Notes under the pieces: generated by a model | The model's database searches: none | Seen by the model: only the letters and a program-made list of their open reading frames with translations | Told to the model about the DNA's origin: nothing | Shown here: positions 1-7,573 of the stretch, in pieces | How the letters are laid out: every line of letters starts with the position of its first letter | How positions within the stretch are numbered: position 1 is the stretch's first letter | Translations under genes and position numbers: made by a program | Source of the DNA: an uncultured Spirochaetia bacterium | GTDB lineage: Bacteria; Spirochaetota; CALGPD01 | Assembly (NCBI GenBank): GCA_937960625.1 | Contig: CALGPD010000283.1 | Location: 1 to 24,516 of the forward strand | Length of the DNA stretch: 24,516 nt | Reading direction: 5' to 3'

Positions 1-174
1 ATCATAATGATAATAAACACATAAACCGTGTTTTTTTCCGTTTTTATAACTCTCTTTAACCTTTTTCATCCATTGACCTTTTAATTCTTTTTTATTTTCA
101 ATTCTAGAACTAAAAACCGTTAAAAAAGAAATAAATAAAAATATTGTTACTAAAATTAATTTTTTTATTTTCAT
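1..174 (-). CDS. Secreted MORN/YwqK-type protein, N-terminal part only
   Basis: The reading frame starts at an ATG (172-174) and stays open for 58 codons to the left edge of the window, so only the N-terminus is seen. Residues 1-22 form a signal peptide (two Lys, a long hydrophobic run, then VFSS). The last part, YKNGKKHGLCVYYHYD, has the NGKKHG...YY pattern of MORN-variant repeats found in YwqK-like proteins; these are usually repeated many times and located outside the inner membrane. The ribosome binding site is poor: a GGAG lies about 20 bases upstream inside the preceding tiny ORF. The assignment rests on one partial repeat. It could also be a general hypothetical lipoprotein-like or periplasmic protein. 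Confidence 0.5.
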   Translation of the reverse strand, partial: MKIKKLILVTIFLFISFLTVFSSRIENKKELKGQWMKKVKESYKNGKKHGLCVYYHYD

Positions 175-180
175 AAATTT

Positions 181-276
181 TTATAATACCGTTTCTCCTG
201 TTGTTTGCATACGTAAGTTTAATACTGAATAAAAAAAGCAAACAATAAACAACGAATAAATTTTTAATCTTTTCAT
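181..276 (-). CDS. Tiny hydrophobic ORF, 31 aa, possible remnant or leader peptide
   Basis: ATG at 274-276 is preceded by GAGG at about nine bases spacing (ATAGAGGATAGATAT), a better ribosome binding site than that of the gene just downstream. The peptide starts MKRLKIYSLFIVCFFYSVL and stops after 31 residues, six bases before the start codon of the MORN-type protein. It looks like a signal peptide without a mature part. It may be a broken duplicate of the neighbour's N-terminus, a short membrane peptide, or a translated leader that couples ribosomes to the next gene. I do not recognise it. Confidence 0.35.
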   Translation of the reverse strand: MKRLKIYSLFIVCFFYSVLNLRMQTTGETVL

Positions 277-377
277 ATATCTATCCTCTATACATAATTC
301 TTTATACATGAAACACATTTTAAAGTCAACGTATTTATATTTTGATTGCGCAGATGTATGTATGTTTTTTAATCAAA

Positions 378-403
378 AAACTCCCCGGCCGAGCGGGGAG
401 TTT
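378..403 (-). terminator. Rho-independent terminator, after the zinc-ribbon gene
   Basis: A perfect 10-bp stem AAACTCCCCG / CGGGGAGTTT (378-387 and 394-403) closes a 6-base loop GCCGAG. Read on the minus strand it is followed by a run of six T. It begins nine bases after the stop codon of the zinc-ribbon gene. The plus-strand exit (TTTAAAA) is weak, so it probably works mainly on the minus strand. Confidence 0.88.
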
Positions 404-411
404 AAAAGCCG

Positions 412-621
412 TTAGCTTATTAAATTAGGATTGCAAAGATATTCGGGTTTAACCGCTGTATTTCCGCAGGTATTGCATACATAAGTTGCCTCGTCATCGC
501 ATTCGTGTTTACCCGTTTTAATTACAGCGCCGCAGTAATCGCATTCTTCGCCTTCTACAAAATCAGCGCTGCATTTATGAGTTTTATCGGTTACATCAGT
601 TCCGCAAGTTTTACATTTCAT
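412..621 (-). CDS. Small Cys-rich zinc-ribbon protein, 69 aa
   Basis: This 69-residue protein has three CxxC knuckles (CKTC at 3-6, CDYC at 27-30, CNTC at 49-52) and further single Cys/His residues near 17, 39-41 and 63, enough to bind two or more zinc ions or to form rubredoxin-like sites. It is acidic and has no signal peptide, so it is probably cytoplasmic. The start is supported by GAGGAG six bases before the ATG. It stands alone, followed by a strong terminator. Family knowledge: such short ribbon proteins are common in anaerobes and generally unstudied. No specific function can be given. Confidence 0.75.
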   Translation of the reverse strand: MKCKTCGTDVTDKTHKCSADFVEGEECDYCGAVIKTGKHECDDEATYVCNTCGNTAVKPEYLCNPNLIS

Positions 622-1417
622 ATTTTACTCCTCATATTTAAATATATCTTTATTTTACAATATTTGATTTAAGGAAACAATTAAAAATGGTTTTTTTTAA
701 TAATTACATTTTTATAGCTTACTCTTGACTCTGTAAATTGTATTTATCTTTTTATCACTAATTAACACTAAATAAATTTTATAGAACAACGCTTAAAAAT
801 AATTATTCATAGTGGTATTATTTAATAACGTGAAATTCGATTTAAATTATAAATTTATTTTTTTCGAAATATATGATTTTTTAATAAATCAAAGAGATTG
901 CTTTGTTATATTCCTTCCTCGTAGGTGACGTTGGCTTATGCCATGTGAGAAAAAAGACCTTTGGACAAAGTCTCCTACGAGCGTTAGCGAAGAAATCCCA
1001 TTTGGTTTTGTTATTTGATGAGACTGCTTCGTCACCTACGTTCCTCGCAGTGACGCAATATTTAAAAAATTGTGGTAATTTTTTAAAATCGAAATTCACG
1101 TTATTATTAATTTGAATTAATTAGTTGTTCAATTATAAAGATAAGATACGGAATAAAAGTTAAACTGAAGTTAGTCCTTTTTACGTTATAATTAATCTTA
1201 TTTACAAGTTTTAATCTTCACGTTGACTTATGCTGTTTTTTCCTTTATTGTTTTATTGATAGAAAAAAAATGAACGTATTGTTTTCAACAAGAAACAGAT
1301 GAACGGATAAAAAATCCATTACCGGCAATTATTCTGATGAAAAAATATCTGTTAATAAAAGTAATGAAATGACAACGTAAAAGTCATTTCAATAAATGGT
1401 AAATTAAGAGGAATAAA
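622..1417. other. Gene-free stretch of about 800 bases
   Basis: No credible gene is seen here. The middle (823-1106) is an inverted-repeat element, described separately. At 750-775 there is a phrase of the form CACTAATTAACACTAAATAA, resembling other short stuttering phrases in the window's spacers. The right part (1107-1405) is low-complexity AT-rich sequence; the only clear signal is AGAGGA at 1407-1412, the ribosome binding site for the next gene. Confidence 0.6.
823..1106. repeat. Inverted-repeat (MITE- or palindrome-like) element, about 285 bp
   Basis: Outer arms TAATAACGTGAAATTCGATT (from 823) and its reverse complement ending at 1106 match over 21 bases with one mismatch. Inner arms CGTAGGTGACG (920-930) and CGTCACCTACG (1030-1040) are perfect complements. 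The core is more GC-rich than its surroundings and holds phrases such as GCTTCGTCACCTACG..CCTCGCAGTGACG and CCTACGAGCGTTAGCGAAG, which are partly complementary to each other. From memory, phrases of this type are dispersed intergenic repeats in many bacteria. ORFs on both strands inside it (903-1115 and 881-1099) mirror each other because of the palindrome and are not genes. Confidence 0.75.
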
Positions 1418-1984
1418 TTGGATAAAATAAAACTCGGAGCTAAAAATTTTTTGTATCCCATGCCCATTGTGATTGTCGGAGCATTGGCAGATGATAAACC
1501 AAATTTTTGCACTGTTGCTTATTGCGGTATTGTGCAAAACCAACCGCCTATGATTTCAGTTACTCTAGGCAAACGCCATCATACAAACAAGGGTATTCAC
1601 AAGCAAAAAAGTTTCAGTGTAAATATTCCTTCTGAGGATATGATAAAAGTAACGGATTATATAGGGCTTTATTCAGGCAAATCAATAAACAAAGCTGATT
1701 TATTTAACGTATTTTTCGGGGGATTAAAAAACGCGCCAATGATAGAAGAGTGCCCGGTAAATTTAGAGTGTAAACTCGTTGACATTCTCGATTACGGCAG
1801 TTCTAACGAAATTTTTGTAGGTGAAATAGTAGAAACGTATTCACGTGAGGCTTTTACGGAAAGCGGCTTGCCAGATATTAAAAGAGTAAGGCCCGTTGCT
1901 TTTTCAATGTATGACGGTAATTACTGGAGCGTTGGCAAACACCTTGGCAAAGCCTGGGAAATTGGTGAAAATTATCCGGACTAA
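1418..1984 (+). CDS. Flavin reductase-like (flavoredoxin family) FMN-binding protein
   Basis: At 188 aa this matches the usual length of the flavin reductase-like/flavoredoxin domain (DIM6/NTAB group), which binds FMN on a split barrel and passes electrons in anaerobes. Visible hallmarks are the N-terminal YPMPIVIVGAL strand, NFCTVAYCGIVQNQPPMISV near residues 30-48, the KGIHKQKSFSVNIPS stretch around 57-71, and the C-terminal RPVAFSMYDGNYWSVGKHLGKA segment. The start is a TTG, chosen because AGAGGA sits five bases upstream and no ATG is available before the conserved N-terminus. The SDR gene follows after 12 bases, so the two are probably co-transcribed. The substrate or redox partner is not evident. 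Confidence 0.85.
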   Translation: MDKIKLGAKNFLYPMPIVIVGALADDKPNFCTVAYCGIVQNQPPMISVTLGKRHHTNKGIHKQKSFSVNIPSEDMIKVTDYIGLYSGKSINKADLFNVFFGGLKNAPMIEECPVNLECKLVDILDYGSSNEIFVGEIVETYSREAFTESGLPDIKRVRPVAFSMYDGNYWSVGKHLGKAWEIGENYPD

Positions 1985-1996
1985 AAGGAGTTTAAT

Positions 1997-2764
1997 ATGA
2001 TTGAAGATTTTATTGGAAAAACCGTGTTAATCACAGGCGGTGCATCGGGAATAGGAAAAGAAACAGCGTTTTGTTTTTCCAAGCACGGGGCAAATGTTAT
2101 TTTCGCGGATTACAACGAAGAGCTTGGAAAACAAACTGAAATTGATTTAAAAAACGCGGGCGCACAGGTAGAGTTTATTAAATGCGATGTAACCAAGGAA
2201 AAAGAAATAGACGCTTTATTTGATTTTATAAAAAACAAATCCGACAGGCTTGATTTTGCGTTTAATAACGCAGGAGTAGCGTCTAACGCGGGAAAGCTTA
2301 CTCATGAATACCCTGCGGATGAATTTAAGCGCATTATTGATATTAATATTACCGGAGTCTGGAATTGCATGAAACGGGAAATAGAAATCATGCTTGAGCA
2401 GGGCGGCGGCGCTATTGTAAACGCAGCGTCTATTCTCGGACTAGTTGGAATGCCCACAGCAATTTCTTACGTTGCTTCTAAACACGCTGTCATTGGAATG
2501 ACTAAAACCGCGGCTCTTGAATACGCGACAAAAGGCATAAGGGTTAATGCTGTTTGCCCGGGATATATTGATACTCCCATGCTTGAAAAAAACGATATAA
2601 AAGAGGGAACGAGGATTTACGAACGGCTTAGAAAAATGCACGCTATGAGGAGGCTTGGCAAAGCTGAAGAAATAGCTCAGGCTGTTTTATTTTTATGTTC
2701 AGATAAATCATCGTTTATGACAGGACAGGAACTCGTTATTGACGGCGGCTTCACAGCGGGTTAG
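1997..2764 (+). CDS. Short-chain dehydrogenase/reductase (SDR)
   Basis: A complete classical SDR of 255 aa. Seen in order: nucleotide-binding TGGASGIG (13-20), acidic D38 at the end of the second strand (suggests NAD(H) preference), CDV at 63-65, NNAG (90-93), catalytic Ser145, Tyr158 and Lys162 (YVASK), PGYIDTPM (188-195), and the C-terminal FMTGQELVIDGG found in the family. AAAGGAG lies a few bases before the ATG. It is 12 bases downstream of the flavoredoxin-like gene and likely in the same transcript. It resembles the FabG/glucose dehydrogenase-like branch, but the substrate cannot be read from the sequence; a quinone or alcohol/ketone oxidoreductase role is possible. Confidence 0.9.
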   Translation: MIEDFIGKTVLITGGASGIGKETAFCFSKHGANVIFADYNEELGKQTEIDLKNAGAQVEFIKCDVTKEKEIDALFDFIKNKSDRLDFAFNNAGVASNAGKLTHEYPADEFKRIIDINITGVWNCMKREIEIMLEQGGGAIVNAASILGLVGMPTAISYVASKHAVIGMTKTAALEYATKGIRVNAVCPGYIDTPMLEKNDIKEGTRIYERLRKMHAMRRLGKAEEIAQAVLFLCSDKSSFMTGQELVIDGGFTAG

Positions 2765-2926
2765 GTTATTAGTGTTTATTAGTATGAATTAATGGTCGGC
2801 CTTCAGCATTCGACAATAAAAGTGTTTCCTAACATTTTCATAAAAAATTAATTTCCCCGCATTGATATTTTTTACTTTTTAGTATGTTATATTATAATAT
2901 TAATCCGCTTTGTTTGGAGAGGTAGA

Positions 2927-3583
2927 ATGTTAAACTCAAAATCAGGCATACTAAAAATGTTCACGTTGTCCTTAATTCCACTTATAGTGTATTTTATCAT
3001 AGATGAATATTTCGGTTTATACTGGGGCGTTGCTGCGGCTCTTGCCGCGGGTATCGGCGAAACCGTGTATTACAAAATTAAAGATAAAACGTGGGATAAA
3101 ACCGTTATCGGTTCAACCGGATTGATTATTGTAATGGGTATTTTATCAATTATTTTCAAATCCCCGGTATTCGTTATGTTTAAACCGGTAATATTTGAAG
3201 GAATTTTCGGAATTGCTTTAGTGTTTGTGTATGCAACGAAAAGTGATTTTGTTTTTAATATGGCAGAAAAGCACACCGGCATGGAGATGGGGAGTGAACA
3301 AAAAACCCGGATGCGTGGAATTACACTGAGAATGGGAATAACTTTATTGATTCACGCTATGATGATTGCGTTTGCAATTTTCAGTTATGGAAAAAAGGAA
3401 TGGCTTTTTGTAAAAGGCGTTTTGTTTTACGTTATGTTTGCCCTTTTATTTTTATTTGAGTTTGTTTACGCAAGGTTTATAGCAAAGCCGTCTTTCCCTG
3501 GCCATGAAATTTATTTTGATGAAGAAAACAAAGTGTACTACATCATGGATAATGATATGGAACCGTTTAAGGACCGGGAATAG
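2927..3583 (+). CDS. Multi-pass membrane protein, YciB/IspZ- or VC0807-like
   Basis: A 218-aa protein with about six predicted membrane segments (roughly residues 10-28, 32-47, 61-80, 82-100, 132-152, 160-182). The early motif DEYFGLYWGVAAALAAGI...YYKIKDK resembles the second-helix region of septation/intracellular membrane proteins of the YciB/IspZ and VC0807 groups. The tail after the last helix is soluble and acidic. The start is supported by GGAGAGG a few bases before the ATG; a possible promoter (TTGATA at 2862, AT-rich TATATTATAAT near 2887) lies upstream. It appears to be a single-gene unit. The family assignment is tentative; the function is not established by sequence. Confidence 0.6.
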   Translation: MLNSKSGILKMFTLSLIPLIVYFIIDEYFGLYWGVAAALAAGIGETVYYKIKDKTWDKTVIGSTGLIIVMGILSIIFKSPVFVMFKPVIFEGIFGIALVFVYATKSDFVFNMAEKHTGMEMGSEQKTRMRGITLRMGITLLIHAMMIAFAIFSYGKKEWLFVKGVLFYVMFALLFLFEFVYARFIAKPSFPGHEIYFDEENKVYYIMDNDMEPFKDRE

Positions 3584-3927
3584 CAAGTACACTGAACAAA
3601 AAAAAAATTTTAATAAATTAAATCAGGCTTTTTAATTTTTTTATCTTCACATCTTCGAGTTAAAATGCATGAATAAAAAAAACTTTAATTTGAAATTTAG
3701 TTTTGGTTTGCTGCCTCTGCGTTTCTCTTCTTACTCTGCGTTAGATGAAAATCATACTGTTACTTAACTCATGATTTTTTGTTAAAACTTTTCTTTATAT
3801 TGCGTTTATCCGCGTTAATATTGTGATTTGAAAAATCCGGATAACTCAATTTTTTAACAGTCATTGGTATAGTATTTAGAATATGCTTATGCATTCCCAT
3901 CTAAAAATTAAAGCCAATTATTTAAAC
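3584..3927. other. Intergenic spacer with short stuttering repeats
   Basis: No gene is seen. Two phrases with internal near-duplication stand out: 3714-3744, in which CTCTGCGTT occurs twice 20 bases apart, and 3800-3825, in which GCGTTTATCCGCGTTAAT repeats GCGTT. They are more GC-rich than their surroundings and look like dispersed spacer repeats of the type found with GxxExxY genes (one such gene is present at 22904-23281). No clear terminator with a T-run was found for the operon that ends at 3928. Confidence 0.5.
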
Positions 3928-4935
3928 TTATACAAAAAAAGACGCTCCGATAAATATTCCGAACAATATAATAACAACGGCTCCGGTTATGTTAAAAGCA
4001 AAGTGAACTCGCTCTGCGGTTTTTTCCTTGTTTTTAAAGATTTTTAAAACCCCGCTTCTAAGTTTCATTGAAGCAAAACCGAATAGAAACTCAGTGAATG
4101 CCATACCTATTGACATACCAATTACTGAAATAATAACAATCGTAATAGCATTTAAATATAAACCGAAAAAGATTACTGCTATGGAAAGAGGGCAGGGAAC
4201 AATACCCGCGGAAAAACCAACCGCCCATAAACTCATTTTTTTCATTTTAGAGGGCGTTGTTTCGCAATGTTTTTCGTTATCGTTATCATGATTGTGTTCG
4301 TCATGATCATGGCCGTGGTGAAAAGCATCACGGAAGTAATAAATACCAATGCCAACGAGTATAATTCCGCTGATGAGCATTGCGATTCCCCGTGCCGTGT
4401 TTTGCCCTGAGATTATGTTTATATTTGTTAAAAAAGCAAGCAAAGCGCTAATTATTCCTGCTGATAAATTATGGATTAAGGAAATAATTCCGGATAAAAG
4501 CATTAAATCTTTAATATTTGCTTCACTTTTAAAAAAGTATGAACTAATTACCACTTTGCCGTGCCCTGGCCCGATTGAATGAAGAAAACCGTATAAAATA
4601 GAAATAAATAAAACGACCAAAAAAGTAGCAAAAGAAAAATTAGCTTTTAGGGATTTAATTTTTTTAGTTAAGTATTGATTAAGCTGTCTCTGCACGCCGA
4701 CAAACCAACGCCATATTCTTGTAAAAAAGCCCGGCCCGCTTTCATCCGCTTTAGTTTCCTGTTTTTTACTTTCTGGTTTGGTGTTTTCAGGCTTTTGTTT
4801 GCCGGCTTGATTTTTATCTGTTCCGGGTTTTCCCGCAAACGGGTTTTGGCCGCTCCCTCCGGAAAAAGGGTTTGCGCTGACAATGGATGTAAAAATAAAG
4901 ATTAGAGTAAAAATTGATAAAAATCTTTTAAGCAT
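3928..4935 (-). CDS. NicO-family (Ni/Co, ZevB-like) metal transporter
   Basis: A 335-aa inner-membrane transporter of the NicO/RcnA superfamily. Residues 1-21 are a signal-like N-terminus, followed by a Pro/Lys/Gln-rich linker (22-70), and about six membrane helices. The family hallmark GFLHSIGPGHGK (117-128) with His119 and His125 is intact; a cytoplasmic or periplasmic loop rich in His and Asp (HHGHDHDEHNHDNDNEKH, 206-223) is a metal-binding region; GIVPCP (245-250) is the second hallmark. The gene begins one base after the DUF1007 stop, with AGGAG inside that gene. NicO plus DUF1007 is the arrangement of ZevAB, described in Haemophilus influenzae for zinc. Here it closes a metal-sulfur cluster operon, so nickel, zinc, copper or another metal is possible. 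Confidence 0.85.
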   Translation of the reverse strand: MLKRFLSIFTLIFIFTSIVSANPFSGGSGQNPFAGKPGTDKNQAGKQKPENTKPESKKQETKADESGPGFFTRIWRWFVGVQRQLNQYLTKKIKSLKANFSFATFLVVLFISILYGFLHSIGPGHGKVVISSYFFKSEANIKDLMLLSGIISLIHNLSAGIISALLAFLTNINIISGQNTARGIAMLISGIILVGIGIYYFRDAFHHGHDHDEHNHDNDNEKHCETTPSKMKKMSLWAVGFSAGIVPCPLSIAVIFFGLYLNAITIVIISVIGMSIGMAFTEFLFGFASMKLRSGVLKIFKNKEKTAERVHFAFNITGAVVIILFGIFIGASFFV

Positions 4936-4936
4936 G

Positions 4937-5497
4937 CTATCTCCTGAAATTAACCCAGTGTATTTGATGTTTTCTTCTTAAAGTCGTTCTTACATTTGTC
5001 ATTTTTTTTATTATAATAGGATTTTTTCTCGGTGCAAATGCAACGTAAACAGTTGGGTCTAAATATTCAATACGCAGTTTTTGCGTTGTGCTTTTTATTG
5101 ACACGTTTAATGGAATGTAAAAGGAATAAATAAGCCGGTTTCTCGTTATTTTGGCATTAAAAATAGTAACCCAGCGGGTAAATTTGTGTATTCCGTTTAA
5201 TTTTAAATATGAAAAATATTTATAATTACGCAGGTTATCAAAAGCGCGTTTTTTTAACACTTTTACCTCACGGGGTTCAAACCTTTTATTTCTGTTTGTA
5301 TCATTCGCGCGGATAATCATTGCTGAGAAAAACTCGTCAAAAAGCCAATGTACCTGCAGCCCTGCCAGTTTGCCGTTTTTAAATATAACATCTGTCCAAT
5401 ATTCTATAAAAACGTGGGGATGAGCATGGCTTTTTTGTTTTGTGCTTAAAAAAAATATTAACAAAAAGGTAAATATATAAAATTTGATATTCTTCAT
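4937..5497 (-). CDS. DUF1007 family periplasmic protein (ZevA-like)
   Basis: This 186-aa secreted protein has a signal peptide (1-25) ending in SHA, immediately followed by HPHVFIE, the N-terminal His motif that defines DUF1007 (His24, His26, His28). Further conserved features are GLQVHWLFDEFFS near 47-59 and a C-terminal region of beta strands. The His cluster at the mature N-terminus suggests metal binding in the periplasm and delivery to the NicO transporter encoded one base downstream. AGGAATTTTAAA before the ATG is a fair ribosome binding site. It lies 35 bases after the upstream ATPase gene, with no terminator between, so it probably belongs to the same operon. The metal is not shown by the sequence. 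Confidence 0.85.
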   Translation of the reverse strand: MKNIKFYIFTFLLIFFLSTKQKSHAHPHVFIEYWTDVIFKNGKLAGLQVHWLFDEFFSAMIIRANDTNRNKRFEPREVKVLKKRAFDNLRNYKYFSYLKLNGIHKFTRWVTIFNAKITRNRLIYSFYIPLNVSIKSTTQKLRIEYLDPTVYVAFAPRKNPIIIKKMTNVRTTLRRKHQIHWVNFRR

Positions 5498-5532
5498 TTT
5501 AAAATTCCTATGTATTAATTCTATATAATTTT

Positions 5533-6420
5533 TTAATTACATTGAACAATTTTCGTAATCTTATCAAAAATTTCAATCATTTTTTTTGAAACCTGCGTTT
5601 CAGGAAAACTTTTTAGTAATAAATCCTTATTAACTAACGCTGAAACAACTAATTTGTCAAAAGGTATTTCTCCTAAAAAACTAATATTATTCTCATATGC
5701 AAACGTTTTTATTGATTCAGATATTTTATCATTAATACCGGATTTATTAATAACTAAAAAACACTTGATATCCTGTTTCATGCATAAAGCCGCAACGCGC
5801 TTAAAATCTGATTCACCTGAAAGTGACGGTTCGGTTACAATTATTGCATAATCTATTCCGGTTATTGCGGACATAACAGTACATCCAATTCCCGGAGGTC
5901 CGTCAATTATTACAGGGCAGTAATTCCCGTTTTCCGCAATATCTTTTGCTTTTTGCCTCACAACGTGAACGAGTTTGCCCGAATTATCTTGCCCAGGGAT
6001 TAATTTTGCGTGAACCATTTTTCCGTATTCAATATCGGATTCAAAATATTCCCCTGCTTTTTTTAGTTGAAGTTCAATAGCGTTTGCAGGGCAAACTTCT
6101 TTACAAAATCCGCAGCCTTCGCAATTTACTCCATTAACTACAGCTTTAGTTTCTGATAGCTTTAAAGCATCGAACTTGCAATATTTTATACAAACACCGC
6201 AACGAGTACATTTATTCCCGTCTATTACTGCAATTTTACCGCTTTTAAAGTCCTTTGTTTCAATGACATCAGGTTTTAATAATATCCATGTGTCCGGAGC
6301 ATCTACATCACAGTCAGCTATAACTGATTCATTAAAATAATATGCAAGGTTTGAAGTAAACGTTGTTTTCCCTGACCCGCCTTTTCCGCTTATAATCGCA
6401 ATTTGTTTTGTTTTTTTCAT
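5533..6420 (-). CDS. MinD/ParA-type ATPase with inserted 2x[4Fe-4S] ferredoxin domain (copy 1)
   Basis: A 295-aa P-loop ATPase of the Mrp/NBP35-MinD group. Deviant Walker A SGKGGSGKTT (11-20), switch I Asp in DCDVDAPD (36-43) and switch II DGPPGIGC (173-180) are intact. A bacterial ferredoxin is inserted at 71-110: Cys71/74/77/81 and Cys100/103/106/110, each followed by the usual C-P or C-K context. The family end motif GEIPFD (250-255) is present. Such proteins occur in pairs beside NifX/ORP proteins and are thought to help build or transfer metal-sulfur clusters. Its ATG shares one base with the stop of the J-domain gene, implying translational coupling. It differs clearly from copy 2 (8209-9063), so the pair is old. 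Confidence 0.92.
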   Translation of the reverse strand: MKKTKQIAIISGKGGSGKTTFTSNLAYYFNESVIADCDVDAPDTWILLKPDVIETKDFKSGKIAVIDGNKCTRCGVCIKYCKFDALKLSETKAVVNGVNCEGCGFCKEVCPANAIELQLKKAGEYFESDIEYGKMVHAKLIPGQDNSGKLVHVVRQKAKDIAENGNYCPVIIDGPPGIGCTVMSAITGIDYAIIVTEPSLSGESDFKRVAALCMKQDIKCFLVINKSGINDKISESIKTFAYENNISFLGEIPFDKLVVSALVNKDLLLKSFPETQVSKKMIEIFDKITKIVQCN

Positions 6421-6725
6421 TATTTTGTGCCCCCGAAAAAAAAGTCCAGTCCGAATTTTTTATCCCACAGCTCGCTTTCATTTATATGGTTTTTAAGATT
6501 ATTAGACATAAGGTCGATTTCAATGTTCTCGAGATATTCTAAAAGCATATTATACGCGCCGTTTATTTCCGAAAGATTTTGTTTTTTATCAGAGTGATGT
6601 AAATCAGGATGATTGTCTTTGCATAATTCTTTATACCTGCGTTTTAAAAGGCTGATTGAAATTTTGCAGTCAAAACCGAGTATATTCAAACATTTTTGTA
6701 TTTCTTCTTTATTTATGTCAGACAT
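6420..6725 (-). CDS. Small J-domain (DnaJ-like) co-chaperone
   Basis: A 101-aa protein in which residues 8-66 are a J domain: LNILGF at the start, the basic helix II SLLKRRYKELCKDNHPDL with the essential HPD at 39-41, and helix III INGAYNMLLEYLE. This motif is needed to stimulate Hsp70 ATPase. The 35-residue C-terminus (NNLKNHINESELWDKKFGLDFFF) is presumably a client-binding tail. There is no zinc-finger or glycine-rich domain, so it is a type III J-protein, comparable in size class to HscB but without seen homology to its tail. The gene is two bases after the MBL-fold gene and overlaps the following ATPase gene by one base. The setting suggests a dedicated co-chaperone for cluster assembly, which is inference. 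Confidence 0.85.
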   Translation of the reverse strand: MSDINKEEIQKCLNILGFDCKISISLLKRRYKELCKDNHPDLHHSDKKQNLSEINGAYNMLLEYLENIEIDLMSNNLKNHINESELWDKKFGLDFFFGGTK

Positions 6726-6727
6726 CT

Positions 6728-7564
6728 TTATAATATAATCTCATTTCCGCAAAAAGCATCTCGATAAATTTCCGGTAATTTATTTTTGAAATAAGCAATT
6801 TTATCAAACCCTGTACAATGGTTAGGCGCAAAAATTTTCACGTTGTTTTCCAATAAATATTCGGATATATGAGTAAGAATTTTATCATCAGCGCCTTTCG
6901 TATGTGTTCCTCCGATAACGGCGTAAATATTTTTATTCAGGCGTTTTTTAACTTCATTGCAGATATTGATCATACCCCGGTGCGCGCATCCGAGTAAAAT
7001 TACAAGGCCCTTATCGGAATCTAATACCAGAGATAAATCGTCTTCAAAATCATCATTAATAAACTTTCCATCACGTTTTACTTTTAAAACCTCGGGTATT
7101 TTTTCAAACCCGCTTGTCATGGGTACTGTAGATATTGAATATATGCCTTGATCAATTTTATCAAACTCTTTTAGAAAGGTAAAATTTGCATGATAATTGC
7201 TTTTTAAATAATCAACTGATTGTAATAAACCAATATATTTTTCTCCAAATTCGGAATTTATAACGTATTTTTTTTCAAATGCTTTTGAATGAAGGAATAT
7301 TTTCGTTGGTTTATTTAAATATTTTAAAAACTGTAATAATCCCCCGGCATGGTCATAGTGCCCGTGGCTTAAAATTATACTATGAATATCTTTCACTTCT
7401 TTTTTTAATTCAAACGCGTTGTATAATGCATTTCCTGACTGACCCGTATCGAATAAATATTTCTTATCATTGTATTCTATCAAAATACTAAGCCCATGTT
7501 CAGCGTATAATCCTAGTGATACAGGTGCGTAATTTTCTATTAAAATAGTTAAGTTAATACTCAT
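6728..7564 (-). CDS. MBL-fold metallo-hydrolase (dihydropterin-RFAP synthase-like family)
   Basis: A 278-aa metallo-beta-lactamase-fold protein. The signature HGHYDH (67-72) gives His67, His69, Asp71 and His72; GCAHRG (192-197), IGGTH (217-221) and NHC (248-250) supply the other expected histidines. The combination LFDTGQSG at 37-44 plus GCAHRGMIN is typical of the MJ0301-like family annotated as 7,8-dihydropterin-6-methyl-4-(beta-D-ribofuranosyl)aminobenzene-5'-phosphate synthase. In bacteria this family is often next to ferredoxin-MinD ATPases, and the archaeal name need not describe the activity. It starts nine bases after the methyltransferase stop; GAGG in AAGAGGAAAAC lies just before the ATG. 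Two divalent metal ions are expected at the active site; the substrate is unknown. Confidence 0.85.
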   Translation of the reverse strand: MSINLTILIENYAPVSLGLYAEHGLSILIEYNDKKYLFDTGQSGNALYNAFELKKEVKDIHSIILSHGHYDHAGGLLQFLKYLNKPTKIFLHSKAFEKKYVINSEFGEKYIGLLQSVDYLKSNYHANFTFLKEFDKIDQGIYSISTVPMTSGFEKIPEVLKVKRDGKFINDDFEDDLSLVLDSDKGLVILLGCAHRGMINICNEVKKRLNKNIYAVIGGTHTKGADDKILTHISEYLLENNVKIFAPNHCTGFDKIAYFKNKLPEIYRDAFCGNEIIL

Positions 7565-7573
7565 GTTTTCCTC

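Noticed and set aside
881..1115. ORFs of about 70 codons on both strands
   Set aside because: They lie inside the inverted-repeat element, mirror each other and have no ribosome binding site; open frames follow from the palindrome.
3714..3825. CRISPR-like repeats
   Set aside because: Repeated words are only about 9 bases, differ from each other and have no regular spacers; no cas gene is nearby.
3860..3900. Terminator for the ten-gene operon near 3880 (GAATATGC..GCATTC symmetry)
   Set aside because: The stem is short and imperfect and no T-run follows on the minus strand.
4028..4905. Plus-strand ORFs opposite the NicO gene
   Set aside because: They are antisense shadows without family features; the minus-strand protein has all transporter hallmarks.
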